Shown here piece by piece: positions 18,901 through 26,170 of a stretch of 40,945 bases of DNA. The translations under genes were made by a program, and so were the position numbers. Numbering within the stretch: position 1 is the first letter of the stretch; the number at the start of each line of letters is the position of its first letter. The DNA is from Deltaproteobacteria bacterium (lineage in GTDB: Bacteria > Desulfobacterota > Desulfarculia > Adiutricales > Adiutricaceae), in the NCBI GenBank assembly GCA_031270705.1, contig JAISWW010000078.1:1-40945 (forward strand), read 5' to 3'. The notes under the pieces were generated by a model, which worked only from the letters and a program-made list of their open reading frames with translations, was not told where the DNA came from and made no database searches.

Positions 18901-20404
18901 CTTTAGCGTTATGAGAACCATCTCTTTGGGCTTAGAGTGGAAAGTCATTAATCACATAATCCTAACCACCACAATAGATCGCCCGGTGACTTTGCGATTG
19001 CCGCTTTTGCCTGGCGAACGGCCTCTATCAACCAAATATCAAGCTCAAGATGGCTATGTTGTTTTAAATTTCTCAAAATCCACAAAAAATATAACTTTTG
19101 AGTCTGATTTAAATAAAGACGCTTTAAAAGGCCAATTGATCCTGGAGGCTAAGGAAGGTCTCTACTCCGAGACCTGGATCTTGGACGCCTCCACCCTCTG
19201 GCGCGTTGAGCCCCAAGGTTTAACGCCCATGGTCAACGTCAGCCCCAGCGGTTATTGGAATCCCCAGTGGCGGCCTTGGCCTGGGGAAAAGTTGACCATC
19301 AATATCACTAAGCCCGAGCCCGTCCCCGGCTCTTACCAAGTCATTGACGAGGCCCAATTATTAGTTAACTTAGGCGAGCAAAACCGGAAAAACGAATTGA
19401 CTTTCAAGCTCCGCTCTTCCAAAGGCGGACAACATAGCTTTAGATTGCCCAAAGGCTCGGAAGTCCAGTTATTGACGGTCAATCACCGGAGTTTGCCCAT
19501 AAGTTCCTCGCAAGCCGCCCAAGGACCAGAAGTCAATTTTCCTTTTGATCCTGGCTTTCACGAAGTCTCGGTCTCTTGGCTATCCCCCGAGCCCCTAAAA
19601 ACCTTAACCGAAACTCCTCAGCTGGATCTGGGTCTGCCGGTGGCCAACATTGAAATCAAAGTCGCCACGCCCGTGAATCGATTTGTTTTTTGGGCCAAAG
19701 GACCAACCCAAGGCCCAGCGGTTCTCTTTTGGTCCATCGCCGGGGCTTTATTGATCGTCTCCCTCATCTTAAGTCGGGGCAAACTGACTCCCTTAGGCCC
19801 TATCTCTTGGTTTTTGCTCTTTTTGGGTCTGGCCCAGCTCAGTCTCGGATCCGCGTCGGTAGTGGCTATTTGGCTACTGTTATTGGGCTTAAGGGGTCAG
19901 CGCAATACCATAAAATCGCCTGGTCTTTTTAACTTAGCCCAAATTGGCTTGGCTTTGTGGACCCTGATGGCTTTCCAAATGATTTATCAGGGTTTAAAGC
20001 ATGGCCTTTTGGAAGCTCCCTCCATGGGGGTGACTGGCAATAGCTCGTCTGATTCCCTCTTAATCTGGTTTCAAGATCGAACCCCAGGGCCAATGCCTGA
20101 GGCTTGGTGCCTAACTCTATCCAACACGGTTTACCACTATATAATGTTGGCTTGGGCTCTTTGGCTGGCCATCTCCACCATCCGCTGGCTCATTTGGGGC
20201 TGGAAATGCTATTCGGCCAAAACACTTTGGAAAACGCCCCCGCCTTTGCCCAAAGCCCCGGGGAAACCGAAAAATAATCCGTCGCCCCCGAAACCAGAGG
20301 ACGACTCGGCCCCAACCCCGGCTAATGAATCGGAAGCCAATAGACCTGACCGAGCGGATCCCCCAGACCCGAACCAGCCAGACAATGAGGATCCGTCATC
20401 ATGA
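15917..20404 (+). CDS. giant multi-domain membrane protein, unrecognised family
   Basis: 1495 residues from a GTG five bases after GGAGG (15907-15911); an upstream TTG at 15905 would overlap that site. Order: signal peptide (about 1-28), a large beta-rich periplasmic region with a Trp/Cys motif WKDWVLFG...CP...CVWP (about 43-75), four hydrophobic segments (about 495-590), a low-complexity Pro/Ser/Ala loop (590-740), a helix near 745-765, and another signal-like helix (about 785-808, ending QPVAAQS). A second large beta-rich region follows to 1260, then five or so helices (1266-1435), and a Pro/Asp-rich acidic tail. The two-part layout suggests a duplication or fusion. I do not recognise a named family; similar Trp/Cys N-termini exist, from memory, in uncharacterised envelope proteins. 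Confidence 0.85.
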   Translation: MSLLSRACLALFFGLILIAQTAPAPALTVEETGAPPNLAAWKDWVLFGLGDELHCPKHENLNKPACVWPSSLNLNLTDTGGTFEGVWLLFQPKAVPIPGGSGAWPEKVTDSLDNGPPKPIPVSDQENPFVFLTTGRHVLKGQWSWSELPDTLELPLGPLVTVTVKGEEKIFPYQENYKNNSVLYWLKDPQKKSDPQPAKPNDLDQVQTTIDRLITDDQPMIVLTRIKITVSGRDREEVIDRVLLPNSRPTQLVSPLPTRLVDQGLRIQAKPGIHEIFLTARLSGPVEALGPLEGAHGPENWAVNLNPALRQVDISGAPQIDASQVNLPRNWRNFPIYALEPGQTLTFKTLRRGDPEPGPNLLTLNRSCWLDYDGQGLACRDDLSGQMRRDWRVSADPPFVLGQASLNGQPQVLTWQINSQGQKSPGLQVRQGSFNVTADLRLADFQGLLPASGWDHNLQSADQKLNLPPGYRLFHVSGARAANDRGRPITWVDRWNALDLFIVLAIFLAALKLKGRAFAILALAVLILSYHELMSPRLVILHIFGAVALLKVLPAGLPRVVTKVWFGLAALFLLLTTVVFLIHQARIAMYPQLEDVSAYQPGSFGYPMSEALYQRPWTVGPAASPGYDDYREDGYREPAPVAPMADSANEFMEPEARKDMALMGALPEVGKPAVGKGASANKSLSQSRAAEISQSSLARPNPEAVAQNSLARPKWSWQSVVLDFNGQVARDQEVKIYLLTPKVVFASRLLKIALMAIFALKLLGLTRGLKPARPHPAPKPAPSGGATTVTAIILALFLTLTISQPVAAQSWPDQEILDDFKFRLLKSPDNEIRPAWTYLGLEPSAETLKLTFRVEATVPTIMELPVLDESLFQPVSLKKTDKSGPETGEANLPILAVDLNKAYVLVPAGLNSFVYEGRLKKTDNFQLRLPDDFKPKKVELLSPDWELNGLDPQGAPFGPALYLSTKASLAPPDTSKEPEPEPEPDQSVDQVLEPYFSVMRTISLGLEWKVINHIILTTTIDRPVTLRLPLLPGERPLSTKYQAQDGYVVLNFSKSTKNITFESDLNKDALKGQLILEAKEGLYSETWILDASTLWRVEPQGLTPMVNVSPSGYWNPQWRPWPGEKLTINITKPEPVPGSYQVIDEAQLLVNLGEQNRKNELTFKLRSSKGGQHSFRLPKGSEVQLLTVNHRSLPISSSQAAQGPEVNFPFDPGFHEVSVSWLSPEPLKTLTETPQLDLGLPVANIEIKVATPVNRFVFWAKGPTQGPAVLFWSIAGALLIVSLILSRGKLTPLGPISWFLLFLGLAQLSLGSASVVAIWLLLLGLRGQRNTIKSPGLFNLAQIGLALWTLMAFQMIYQGLKHGLLEAPSMGVTGNSSSDSLLIWFQDRTPGPMPEAWCLTLSNTVYHYIMLAWALWLAISTIRWLIWGWKCYSAKTLWKTPPPLPKAPGKPKNNPSPPKPEDDSAPTPANESEANRPDRADPPDPNQPDNEDPSS

Positions 20405-20871
20405 TCTTTCGCCAAAGCCTAAGCCTAACCATTGAAGAGCTGAAGATGATCTTGCCCTTAAAGCCGACCACGCGAAACGGGGATCTGATCATTTTCTTAG
20501 AGGAACGGAAAAAGCTCGTTTTGGCCTTTTTTGGCCAAATCACGCGCCTTTCGCCCATAAACCCCCAAAGCCACTTGATCCAGGCCCACATTTGTTTTTT
20601 TGGCTTGCCGCTTAAATTTAGGTTTTTGGCCTTAAAAACCGAACAGATCACCGGCCAAGAACTCTTCGCCTTAAATGACCGCCGCTGTTATTTAAGGGCT
20701 ATTGACATGGCCGTGGTGGCTAACGAGGCCACTAGCGCCGAGCCTTTTTGGGAGATTGGCCTGGAGATCGAAAACGCCGAGGAGATCGAAACCAACTCCT
20801 CAGAAGATCCCGACCCCCGGCCACCTCATAAACCGACCAAAACTCGGCCTAATCTTCGGCTCATAAAATAA
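20401..20871 (+). CDS. hypothetical protein coupled to the giant membrane protein
   Basis: 156 residues; the ATG overlaps the upstream stop (ATGA, 20401-20404), so its translation is coupled to the giant gene and the two likely act together. The sequence is soluble, mixed alpha/beta over the first 125 residues, then a Glu-rich stretch and a basic Pro-rich tail (PHKPTKTRPNLRL). No known motif seen. A perfect long hairpin begins 12 bases after the stop. Confidence 0.75.
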   Translation: MIFRQSLSLTIEELKMILPLKPTTRNGDLIIFLEERKKLVLAFFGQITRLSPINPQSHLIQAHICFFGLPLKFRFLALKTEQITGQELFALNDRRCYLRAIDMAVVANEATSAEPFWEIGLEIENAEEIETNSSEDPDPRPPHKPTKTRPNLRLIK

Positions 20872-20882
20872 CCGTTAATAAT

Positions 20883-20917
20883 AAGACATCCCCGGCCCTC
20901 TGGGCCGGGGATGTCTT
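20883..20917 (+). terminator. perfect 16-bp hairpin after the giant-protein operon
   Basis: AAGACATCCCCGGCCC (20883-20898), a 3-base loop, and its exact reverse complement (20902-20917). Position right after the stop at 20871 fits a terminator, but there is no T tract. It shares the CCCCGGCC core with the hairpin at 21242, so it may instead belong to a small repeat family. Confidence 0.65.
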
Positions 20918-20995
20918 GGAAACCCGCGAAATGGCCATTTTTTTGGTCTTTGGCGGCTTAAGGAGCAGGCTGGCCAATAAGCCAAAAAGGCCTCA

Positions 20996-21100
20996 AAATC
21001 TGGGCCCGGCTTCCAAATATTGGCCAAAATCTTAATATTGAGACCATATCTTCTAATCTGACTAAACAAATCGTAATAAAACAATACTACATAAAACTTT
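20996..21100 (-). repeat. diverged direct repeat, copy 1
   Basis: About 105 bases that align to 21606-21711, sharing TATTGGCCAAAA, CAATATTGAG-like and AACAATACTAC blocks. Read on the minus strand both copies stay open and encode a similar peptide start (F-Y/H-Y-D-x-F, then LNI-x-x-LANI), which suggests either a small gene in two copies or an RNA element. Confidence 0.5.
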
Positions 21101-21241
21101 CAACTTTGGCCAGAACTATTTAGGTCTTGTTTGGGAACCCAGCCGCGCCTCGCTCTTTGGGCCAAAAATAATTGACGAATAATATTGACCCCGACCTTCG
21201 CCAAACCAGATAGCTAGCCAATAACTCCCTTAAAATAGAAT

Positions 21242-21272
21242 CCCCGGCCACGAGGGCCGGGGAAACTTTTTT
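21242..21272 (+). terminator. GC-rich hairpin with T tract
   Basis: CCCCGGCC (21242-21249), loop ACGAG, GGCCGGGG (21255-21262), then AAAC and six T. This has the form of an intrinsic terminator on the plus strand, although no plus-strand gene is seen just upstream. Confidence 0.65.
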
Positions 21273-21605
21273 AGGCGTGGGAGTCGTAGAAAAATAGGGC
21301 GGGCTAGACGTTTTTTGAGGCTAGCCGAACGGTAGCCTCTGGGGAGATCGATAGCCTGGTTTTTAAATTCTAAAAATCTTCGGAAATGTCCTTTTTTTTG
21401 GTTCTTACTCCCGAAAATGTCTAAAACGAAAATAATCCGTCTTTAAATGTTCCTCAGTCAAAGCCTAGCCAGACCAAAAGCCCACCATTTTTAGGCCCCA
21501 ATAGGCCAAAAAAATAGCTTCAGCCTAACAACAAGGTTTAAGGGGCAAACTTTTGAGAGCCAGTCGCGAGGTTCTGGTTAGCCAAAAATTTTCCAAACCG
21601 CGGGC

Positions 21606-21711
21606 CAAATCTAGCCCCCCGGTTTCGGATATTGGCCAAAAACTCAATATTGAGGTCAATAGCGTATACGAGGTTAAACCAATCATAATGAAACAATACT
21701 ACTTAAAACTT
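21606..21711 (-). repeat. diverged direct repeat, copy 2, with an upstream minus-strand promoter
   Basis: Second copy of the 105-base repeat. Just upstream on the minus strand TTGACA (rc of about 21718-21723), a 17-base spacer and TAGTAT form a plausible promoter that would transcribe the copy. The peptide frame starting TTG (FHYDWF...LNIEFLANI) is open for about 45 codons. Not called as a gene. Confidence 0.5.
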
Positions 21712-21933
21712 TTGGATCTGTCAAGTATTTTTCGCGGGGATTTTGCGAGGAACCACAAAATTTTTTCTTGGCCCGGGCCGGGGACAGTAGGACTAGCCAT
21801 ATATATTTAGCCAGTAAGAATAGTAAATTTTGTTTAAACTAAATTACAAATAGACTCTTTGACTAGTATTAGTCTATTTAAAGCTAATGCTAAATCTTCG
21901 TGGACGAAAACTTTTCTAAAAGGTGGGGAATCC

Positions 21934-21962
21934 CCGGTCGGCCACCTTAAGTGGCCGACCGG
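21934..21962. repeat. perfect 12-bp GC-rich hairpin
   Basis: CCGGTCGGCCAC (21934-21945), loop CTTAA, then GTGGCCGACCGG (21951-21962). It lies about 100 bases beyond the metQ stop on the minus strand; no T tract on either side. Could be a factor-independent transcript end or a REP-like element. Confidence 0.6.
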
Positions 21963-22059
21963 AGTCTCAAATTGGGGAAAGCAGAAGTCTTTATGGTGAG
22001 TCATTTATGTCGACGCGCGCCGAATGGCCGCGTCTGGAAGAGTTTTTATCAATACGTCC

Positions 22060-22920
22060 TCAAAAAGGACGATTAAAATCGAAGACCGGAATGATGGTTC
22101 CGTTAAAATTTTCTAGCAAAAACTGGGCCATTTCTAAGCTTTGGTAATCCCGCATAAAATCCAAGAGCCACGGGTTTTCGCGTCGAGAGGCTCTAGCCGC
22201 CACCACCATGACATAAGAGCTAGCCACGTCTTCTTGGCACAAAGGCTTAAAATGGCTGGTCTTCTCAGCTAAGCTAGCCATATCTTTGGACAAGCCGCTA
22301 AAGGCTATGGCCGTTATGGAAGAATCGCCCACCAAGGTTCGTAAAACCGTGGCCTCCACAAAATTGAGGTTTAAAGGGTTTTCCACAATATCATTTTTAG
22401 TCGGCCACTCAACCTCGCCATTCAGCTTGATTAAGCCATTTTGGCTTAAGAGCTGGTAGGCCCGGCGTCTTTTGTCGGCCTCGTCTTGAACGGCGATCCG
22501 AGCCCCCGCGCCTATCTCGGCCAGGGTTTTGATTGTTTGGGAATAGAAGGCCATTGGCGCGACATAGATATTGCCCAAAGAAATCAATTTCGCTTTGGTT
22601 TCCAGAACAAAAGCCTCTAACTGAGGTTTATGCTGGCTAACCGAAAGATGGATTTGGCCCTCGGCCAAAGCTTTTAAGCTTTCTTCTGGGCTGGAAAAGA
22701 TGACCAATTCCAGCTCCTGGCCCCGGCGGCTGGTTATCTCTTTCAGCCGCTCCAAAATTATGCGATCGGGCCCTAAGACGTGGCCAACCCTAAGAAGCTG
22801 GCCTTCCGACTGGGCCTCGGCTCTAGCCTGATCAAACAAGAACCAGGCGGCCAGAGCGAAAAATAATATAATTAAGGCTTTTTTTATCCAGCTCATGGGA
22901 AAAAAAAACGCCGAAAACAT
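22060..22920 (-). CDS. metQ: MetQ/NlpA-family substrate-binding protein
   Basis: 286 residues of the NlpA/MetQ type, the periplasmic binding component of methionine ABC importers. Signs: signal or anchor segment (about 10-35, no lipobox Cys seen), VGHVLGPDRIILERLKEI, the SVSQHKPQLEAFV motif equivalent to FNQH.PYL, and RIAVQDEADKRRRAYQLL corresponding to PND..N..RAL. No metN or metI is adjacent, so it is an orphan binding protein or serves another importer. GGAGG lies ten bases before the first ATG; a second ATG eight codons on is possible. Several strong promoters lie upstream. Confidence 0.82.
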   Translation of the reverse strand: MFSAFFFPMSWIKKALIILFFALAAWFLFDQARAEAQSEGQLLRVGHVLGPDRIILERLKEITSRRGQELELVIFSSPEESLKALAEGQIHLSVSQHKPQLEAFVLETKAKLISLGNIYVAPMAFYSQTIKTLAEIGAGARIAVQDEADKRRRAYQLLSQNGLIKLNGEVEWPTKNDIVENPLNLNFVEATVLRTLVGDSSITAIAFSGLSKDMASLAEKTSHFKPLCQEDVASSYVMVVAARASRRENPWLLDFMRDYQSLEMAQFLLENFNGTIIPVFDFNRPF

Positions 22921-23018
22921 TTGTCTTCGGCCTCCAGTACTCTGATCAGCGAAAACTGATTCTAAGGGTGGTCAGCTTTTAAGAGCGAGCTCTCAAAAAC
23001 CCTCGGAATCAATAAAAA

Positions 23019-23047
23019 ATAATATTGTCAAGTTCTCCTCTTGACAA
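23019..23047 (-). promoter_or_regulatory. candidate metQ-proximal promoter inside a palindrome
   Basis: On the minus strand TTGTCA (23047-23042), a 17-base spacer and TATTAT (23024-23019). It overlaps the inverted repeat at 23021-23051, so a repressor could block it. Start of transcription would be about 90 bases before metQ. Confidence 0.5.
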
Positions 23048-23051
23048 TATT
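23021..23051. promoter_or_regulatory. perfect 12-bp inverted repeat (operator or attenuator)
   Basis: AATATTGTCAAG (23021-23032), 7-base spacer, CTTGACAATATT (23040-23051). Read in the metQ direction, the loop is AGGAGAA and the second arm is followed by ATTTTTTATT, so the RNA could also form an AU-rich terminator with a ribosome-site-like loop. It lies about 13-43 bases downstream of the consensus promoter at 23071-23099. Confidence 0.6.
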
Positions 23052-23070
23052 CCCAAAAAACATTCCAACG

Positions 23071-23099
23071 ATTATAGTTTTTTAGTTGGCTCTTGTCAA
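23071..23099 (-). promoter_or_regulatory. full-consensus sigma-70 promoter towards metQ
   Basis: Minus strand: TTGACA (23099-23094), exactly 17 bases, TATAAT (23076-23071), with an A tract just upstream of the -35. All twelve consensus positions match. Confidence 0.75.
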
Positions 23100-23353
23100 G
23101 AAGTTTTTTTCATCTTCCAGCCCTGACAACAAAATTTTTTCATTTTTTCCTGACCGCCCCGACCTTCTGGCCTTTGGAGGCTGATTCTAGATCCGATTTT
23201 TTAAAACCGGACGCATTTAAAAACCCACTTTTTTAATAGCCAATTCTTTTTTTAGAAAAGTAACTGACCAAAAAAACCATATAACTAACTATACTTAACT
23301 GAAATAGAAACAGAACTAAACCACAAAACAGTAAATATTTCTATAACTCAGAT

Positions 23354-23496
23354 AAAAAAAGAACGAAAACCCTAATTTCTAGGCCTTCAGTTCTTCTGAT
23401 TGGCTGTTATTCTAATTTGTTTAGGCTTGGCCTAAACGGCTAACTTGGAACTTAACCTTTGGTTTAAAAGTCAAAATTTAAAGCGCCAAAATAATT
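23354..23496 (-). ncRNA. candidate small RNA of about 140 nt
   Basis: A strong promoter ends at 23503, and no open frame follows. The transcript would contain a perfect 8-bp hairpin (GTTTAGGC, 3-base loop, GCCTAAAC; 23419-23437). It would end in an imperfect stem (GAAC...CCTA/TAGG...GTTC) followed by seven U (23354-23360). It does not match an RNA family I recognise; it could also be the start of a long metQ leader. Confidence 0.4.
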
Positions 23497-23502
23497 AAGT
23501 AG

Positions 23503-23531
23503 ATAATACGACTTTCCAAAGGCCTTGTCAA
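23503..23531 (-). promoter_or_regulatory. strong promoter with upstream A tract
   Basis: Minus strand: TTGACA (23531-23526), 17 bases, TATTAT (23508-23503), preceded by nine A as an UP-like element. It drives the candidate small RNA. Confidence 0.65.
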
Positions 23532-23715
23532 GTTTTTTTTTCGGTCCCGAAAAAAATTTTTTCGCTCGCCGAGCAAAAGCTTGGATCCAAGCCAGTTTAG
23601 GGCTCAGTCAGTAGCCAAAAAATTTATTTTCGCCGATCCTCGACTCTAACTGGCTGGGTTGGTTTCTCTATGAAAACCAAAAGCGCCCCCTCAATATATG
23701 GTCAAACCCCTTTTT

Positions 23716-24375
23716 TTAGGCTTCCGTTAAGCGTCCCTTCTCTAGACAATAACTTTTTTGGGTCATTTTGGCCAAAAAACCCCGATCATGGCTAACAATA
23801 ATCCCAGGTAGCCTTAGTTCCAAAAGAATGGCCTCTAACCTCGCCACCGCCTCCAGATCTAAAAAATTAGTGGGCTCGTCTAAAATCAAAAGCCGGGGAT
23901 TTAAGGCTAAAGCTGTGCCTAAGGCCACTAATTTTTTCTCCCCGCCCGAGAGATCATAGGTCACTCGAGGCCCAAAATCAGATAAACCTAGTTTATCAAG
24001 AACTTCCTGGGCTATCCGGTCGGCTTCTTGGCGGCTAGCTCCCAGGTTTAAAGGGCCAAAAGCCAAGTCATCGGCGACGGTGGGGCAAAATAGTTGATCA
24101 TTCGCGTCTTGGAAGACAAAACCCATTTTCGGCCTTAAAGGCCGAAAATGCTTTTCCTCCAAACAATCTTGGCCTAAAATGGTCACCAGGCCCGCCTGGG
24201 GTTTTAGTAGCCCCATGATGATCTTTAATAAGGTGGTCTTGCCACAACCATTGGGCCCAATGAGCCCCACCAAGCCCTCGGAGCCTAGCTCAAAATCGAC
24301 CCCATTAAGGACAGCCGCTCGGCCTGGGTAAGAGTAAACGAGGCCTTTAAGCTTAATTAAGGACTCAATCGTCAA
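23716..24375 (-). CDS. cbiO: ECF-type ABC transporter ATPase CbiO
   Basis: 219 residues with a complete ABC cassette: Walker A GPNGCGKTT (about 40-48), Q-loop FVFQDANDQLF, signature LSGGEKKL (about 142-149), Walker B LLILDEPTNFLD and the switch His in VSHDRG. The FQDANDQLF form is typical of energy-coupling factor ATPases for cobalt or nickel. It powers uptake together with CbiQ. Start is TTG, overlapping the end of cbiQ by 11 bases; GGGAG lies upstream. The family usually runs 250-280 residues, so the C-terminus is on the short side. Confidence 0.92.
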   Translation of the reverse strand: MTIESLIKLKGLVYSYPGRAAVLNGVDFELGSEGLVGLIGPNGCGKTTLLKIIMGLLKPQAGLVTILGQDCLEEKHFRPLRPKMGFVFQDANDQLFCPTVADDLAFGPLNLGASRQEADRIAQEVLDKLGLSDFGPRVTYDLSGGEKKLVALGTALALNPRLLILDEPTNFLDLEAVARLEAILLELRLPGIIVSHDRGFLAKMTQKSYCLEKGRLTEA

Positions 24376-25114
24376 GGAAAGTCACTCCCAGGCCCAAAGC
24401 CAAAATCAAACAGACGAACCCCAGATCTAATGGTTTGATCTTAAAGTCCCCTCGAAACCAGAAGCGCCCATTATAACCGCGGCAAATCATGGCCGCGTGG
24501 ATTCGCTCGGCTCGGTCTAAGCCGCCCACCAGCATGTAGCCAGCCAAATTAGCGTAGGCCCGCAAAGAACGTAGATCGGATCGGCCCTGAAACCCCCTAA
24601 CCCGCATGGCTTGCCGAAGCCTAGCGTATTGCTGGCCAATAACTGAGATATAACGCGTCATGAGCTGAAAAATGGCCAATAACTTTTCTGGGGCCCCTAA
24701 ACCTTTCGCCCCGGCCAATAACTCAAAAACCGAGCTCGCTCTAGTTATGGCCATGGCTCCTAAAGTGATCGCCAAAGCTTTTAAGGATAATAATATGGAG
24801 AGATCCAAGCCCTCTTGGGTCACGACTAAGGGGCCGAGACGCTGGATGGCCGTGCCGGGCGTGGAAAACGAAAATGGCAAAAGTAGCCATATAAAAAGAA
24901 GGAAGGCGTTAATGGCTAATAATTTCGTTAGATCTTTAAAAAATTGTTTCGGCCCAGAAAGAGCGTAAATAAGGCTTGAGCCCCCTAAGCCAACCAGGGC
25001 GGCTTTGGGGGTTTCGAGCAAGGCCAACAAAAACGACCAAAGAACCAAGATTAAAACCTTAAGGCGAGGATCGCTTCGAGCGAGAAAACTGGCTGAGCGA
25101 GCCGCTCTAGTCAT
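24365..25114 (-). CDS. cbiQ: ECF transporter T component CbiQ
   Basis: 249 residues with about five to six membrane helices and the two coupling-helix Arg-Gly motifs of T components (MRVRGFQGR near 175-185 and MICRGYNGR near 215). SDPRLKVL near the N-terminus is also typical. It links CbiO to a substrate-binding S component such as CbiM, but no CbiM/CbiN/NikM gene is present in the window. It lies 257 bases after tonB with weak ribosome signals. Confidence 0.9.
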   Translation of the reverse strand: MTRAARSASFLARSDPRLKVLILVLWSFLLALLETPKAALVGLGGSSLIYALSGPKQFFKDLTKLLAINAFLLFIWLLLPFSFSTPGTAIQRLGPLVVTQEGLDLSILLSLKALAITLGAMAITRASSVFELLAGAKGLGAPEKLLAIFQLMTRYISVIGQQYARLRQAMRVRGFQGRSDLRSLRAYANLAGYMLVGGLDRAERIHAAMICRGYNGRFWFRGDFKIKPLDLGFVCLILALGLGVTFLDD

Positions 25115-25371
25115 GTCGCTCTCGCGATGGGGAACTATTTGGCCATCTCCAAAAAAGGCCTCTTTGATACTCTGCCGCCATCTTAGGCCTTTCCAAGTCC
25201 TCGAAATAATTACGGATTAAGGATAATAGCAAAAAACTGGGCAAAAACCCACTATTAAAATCCTAGCTAAAATGATCATAAAAATGGAGATTTTTAACCT
25301 GAGGTCAACATGAATAGAGGCCATCGCCTGAAAGGCCTAAAATAAGTCGATTTGGAAAACCAAAAGCCGCG
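25115..25371. other. gap between tonB and cbiQ
   Basis: No gene or clear terminator seen. The size (257 bases) is large for an operon, so cbiQ may have its own promoter. Confidence 0.4.
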
Positions 25372-26154
25372 CTATTTCATGGAAAACCTTAAGGGCACGG
25401 ATAATGGCATAGTATTAGCGTCAATTTCTGGCGGAATAGGCGGTAACGGCGAGACCCTAGCCAAAAGAGCCACCGCCTCGTCATCCAAGCGTTTGTGCCC
25501 AGAGCTAGTCACCAAGCGCGGAGAGGTGACGGCGCCATTTTTCAGCACAATAAAGCTCACCACGGCCACCCCGGTCTCGCGTCGACTTTGGGAGGCGGGG
25601 GGATATTTTTTGTTTCTCTCTAATTTGACGCGAATTTTGTTTTTATAGGCGGCCAGCGCGTTAGAAGTTCCCCGTCCGGTTCCGCCAGGAGTTCCGCCTG
25701 GGCCAGGGCCCCCTGGCCCAGGCCCAGAAGCGACATTTTCCCCACCACTAGAGACCGGGCCCGCGGGTTTGGGTTTAGGTTTGGGTTTAGTTTTGGGTTT
25801 TTCCACCGGTTTAGGCTTTTCTATGGGAGGCGGCGGCGGCGCTTCTTCCGCCATGGGCGAGAGGCTTTCCACGACCTTAACTTCTTCTTCTGGGACTTCC
25901 GGCTCGGGCTCGGGCGCGGGTTCCGGCTCCGGCTCGGGCTCAATAATCTCTTCCCCACCGCCGCCTTGGCCACCCAAAGGATCATAATCCCCAAACTCCA
26001 TAACCGCCAAAGGGACATACTCCCTGGCCTTATGAGCGTTATCTTGGAATAATCCCCAGACAATCAAAGCGTGAAAAACGAAGCTTAAAGTCAAAGCCTT
26101 TTTTAAGGCCACTGAAGCTAAGGAATCAAACTTATCTAGCGCCGCCACCCTCAA
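25372..26154 (-). CDS. tonB: energy transducer TonB
   Basis: 260 residues. One N-terminal membrane anchor (about 19-37), then a long periplasmic spacer of Glu-Pro and Lys-Pro repeats (about 70-130), a Gly/Pro-rich hinge, and the TonB C-terminal domain from about 165: NKIRVKLERNKKYPPASQSRRETGVAVVSFIV with the family's YP motif, ending VPLRFSMK. It passes proton-motive force to outer-membrane receptors such as the one at 32551. It lies 16 bases after the DUF4198 gene. Confidence 0.95.
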   Translation of the reverse strand: MRVAALDKFDSLASVALKKALTLSFVFHALIVWGLFQDNAHKAREYVPLAVMEFGDYDPLGGQGGGGEEIIEPEPEPEPAPEPEPEVPEEEVKVVESLSPMAEEAPPPPPIEKPKPVEKPKTKPKPKPKPAGPVSSGGENVASGPGPGGPGPGGTPGGTGRGTSNALAAYKNKIRVKLERNKKYPPASQSRRETGVAVVSFIVLKNGAVTSPRLVTSSGHKRLDDEAVALLARVSPLPPIPPEIDANTMPLSVPLRFSMK

Positions 26155-26170
26155 AGCTTATCCCCTATAA

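Larger units (their letters stand above)
21101..22059. other. remaining gene-free, hairpin-rich DNA between the giant-protein operon and metQ
   Basis: Apart from the repeats and hairpins listed separately, I see no gene in this interval. Open frames at 21553-21810 and 21923-22147 lack ribosome sites and overlap the repeats or the end of metQ. Confidence 0.45.

Noticed and set aside
20875-21084. 69-codon minus-strand open frame
   Set aside because: Runs through the repeat copy 1 and the 16-bp hairpin; treated as a repeat element, though the conserved peptide frame is noted in findings.
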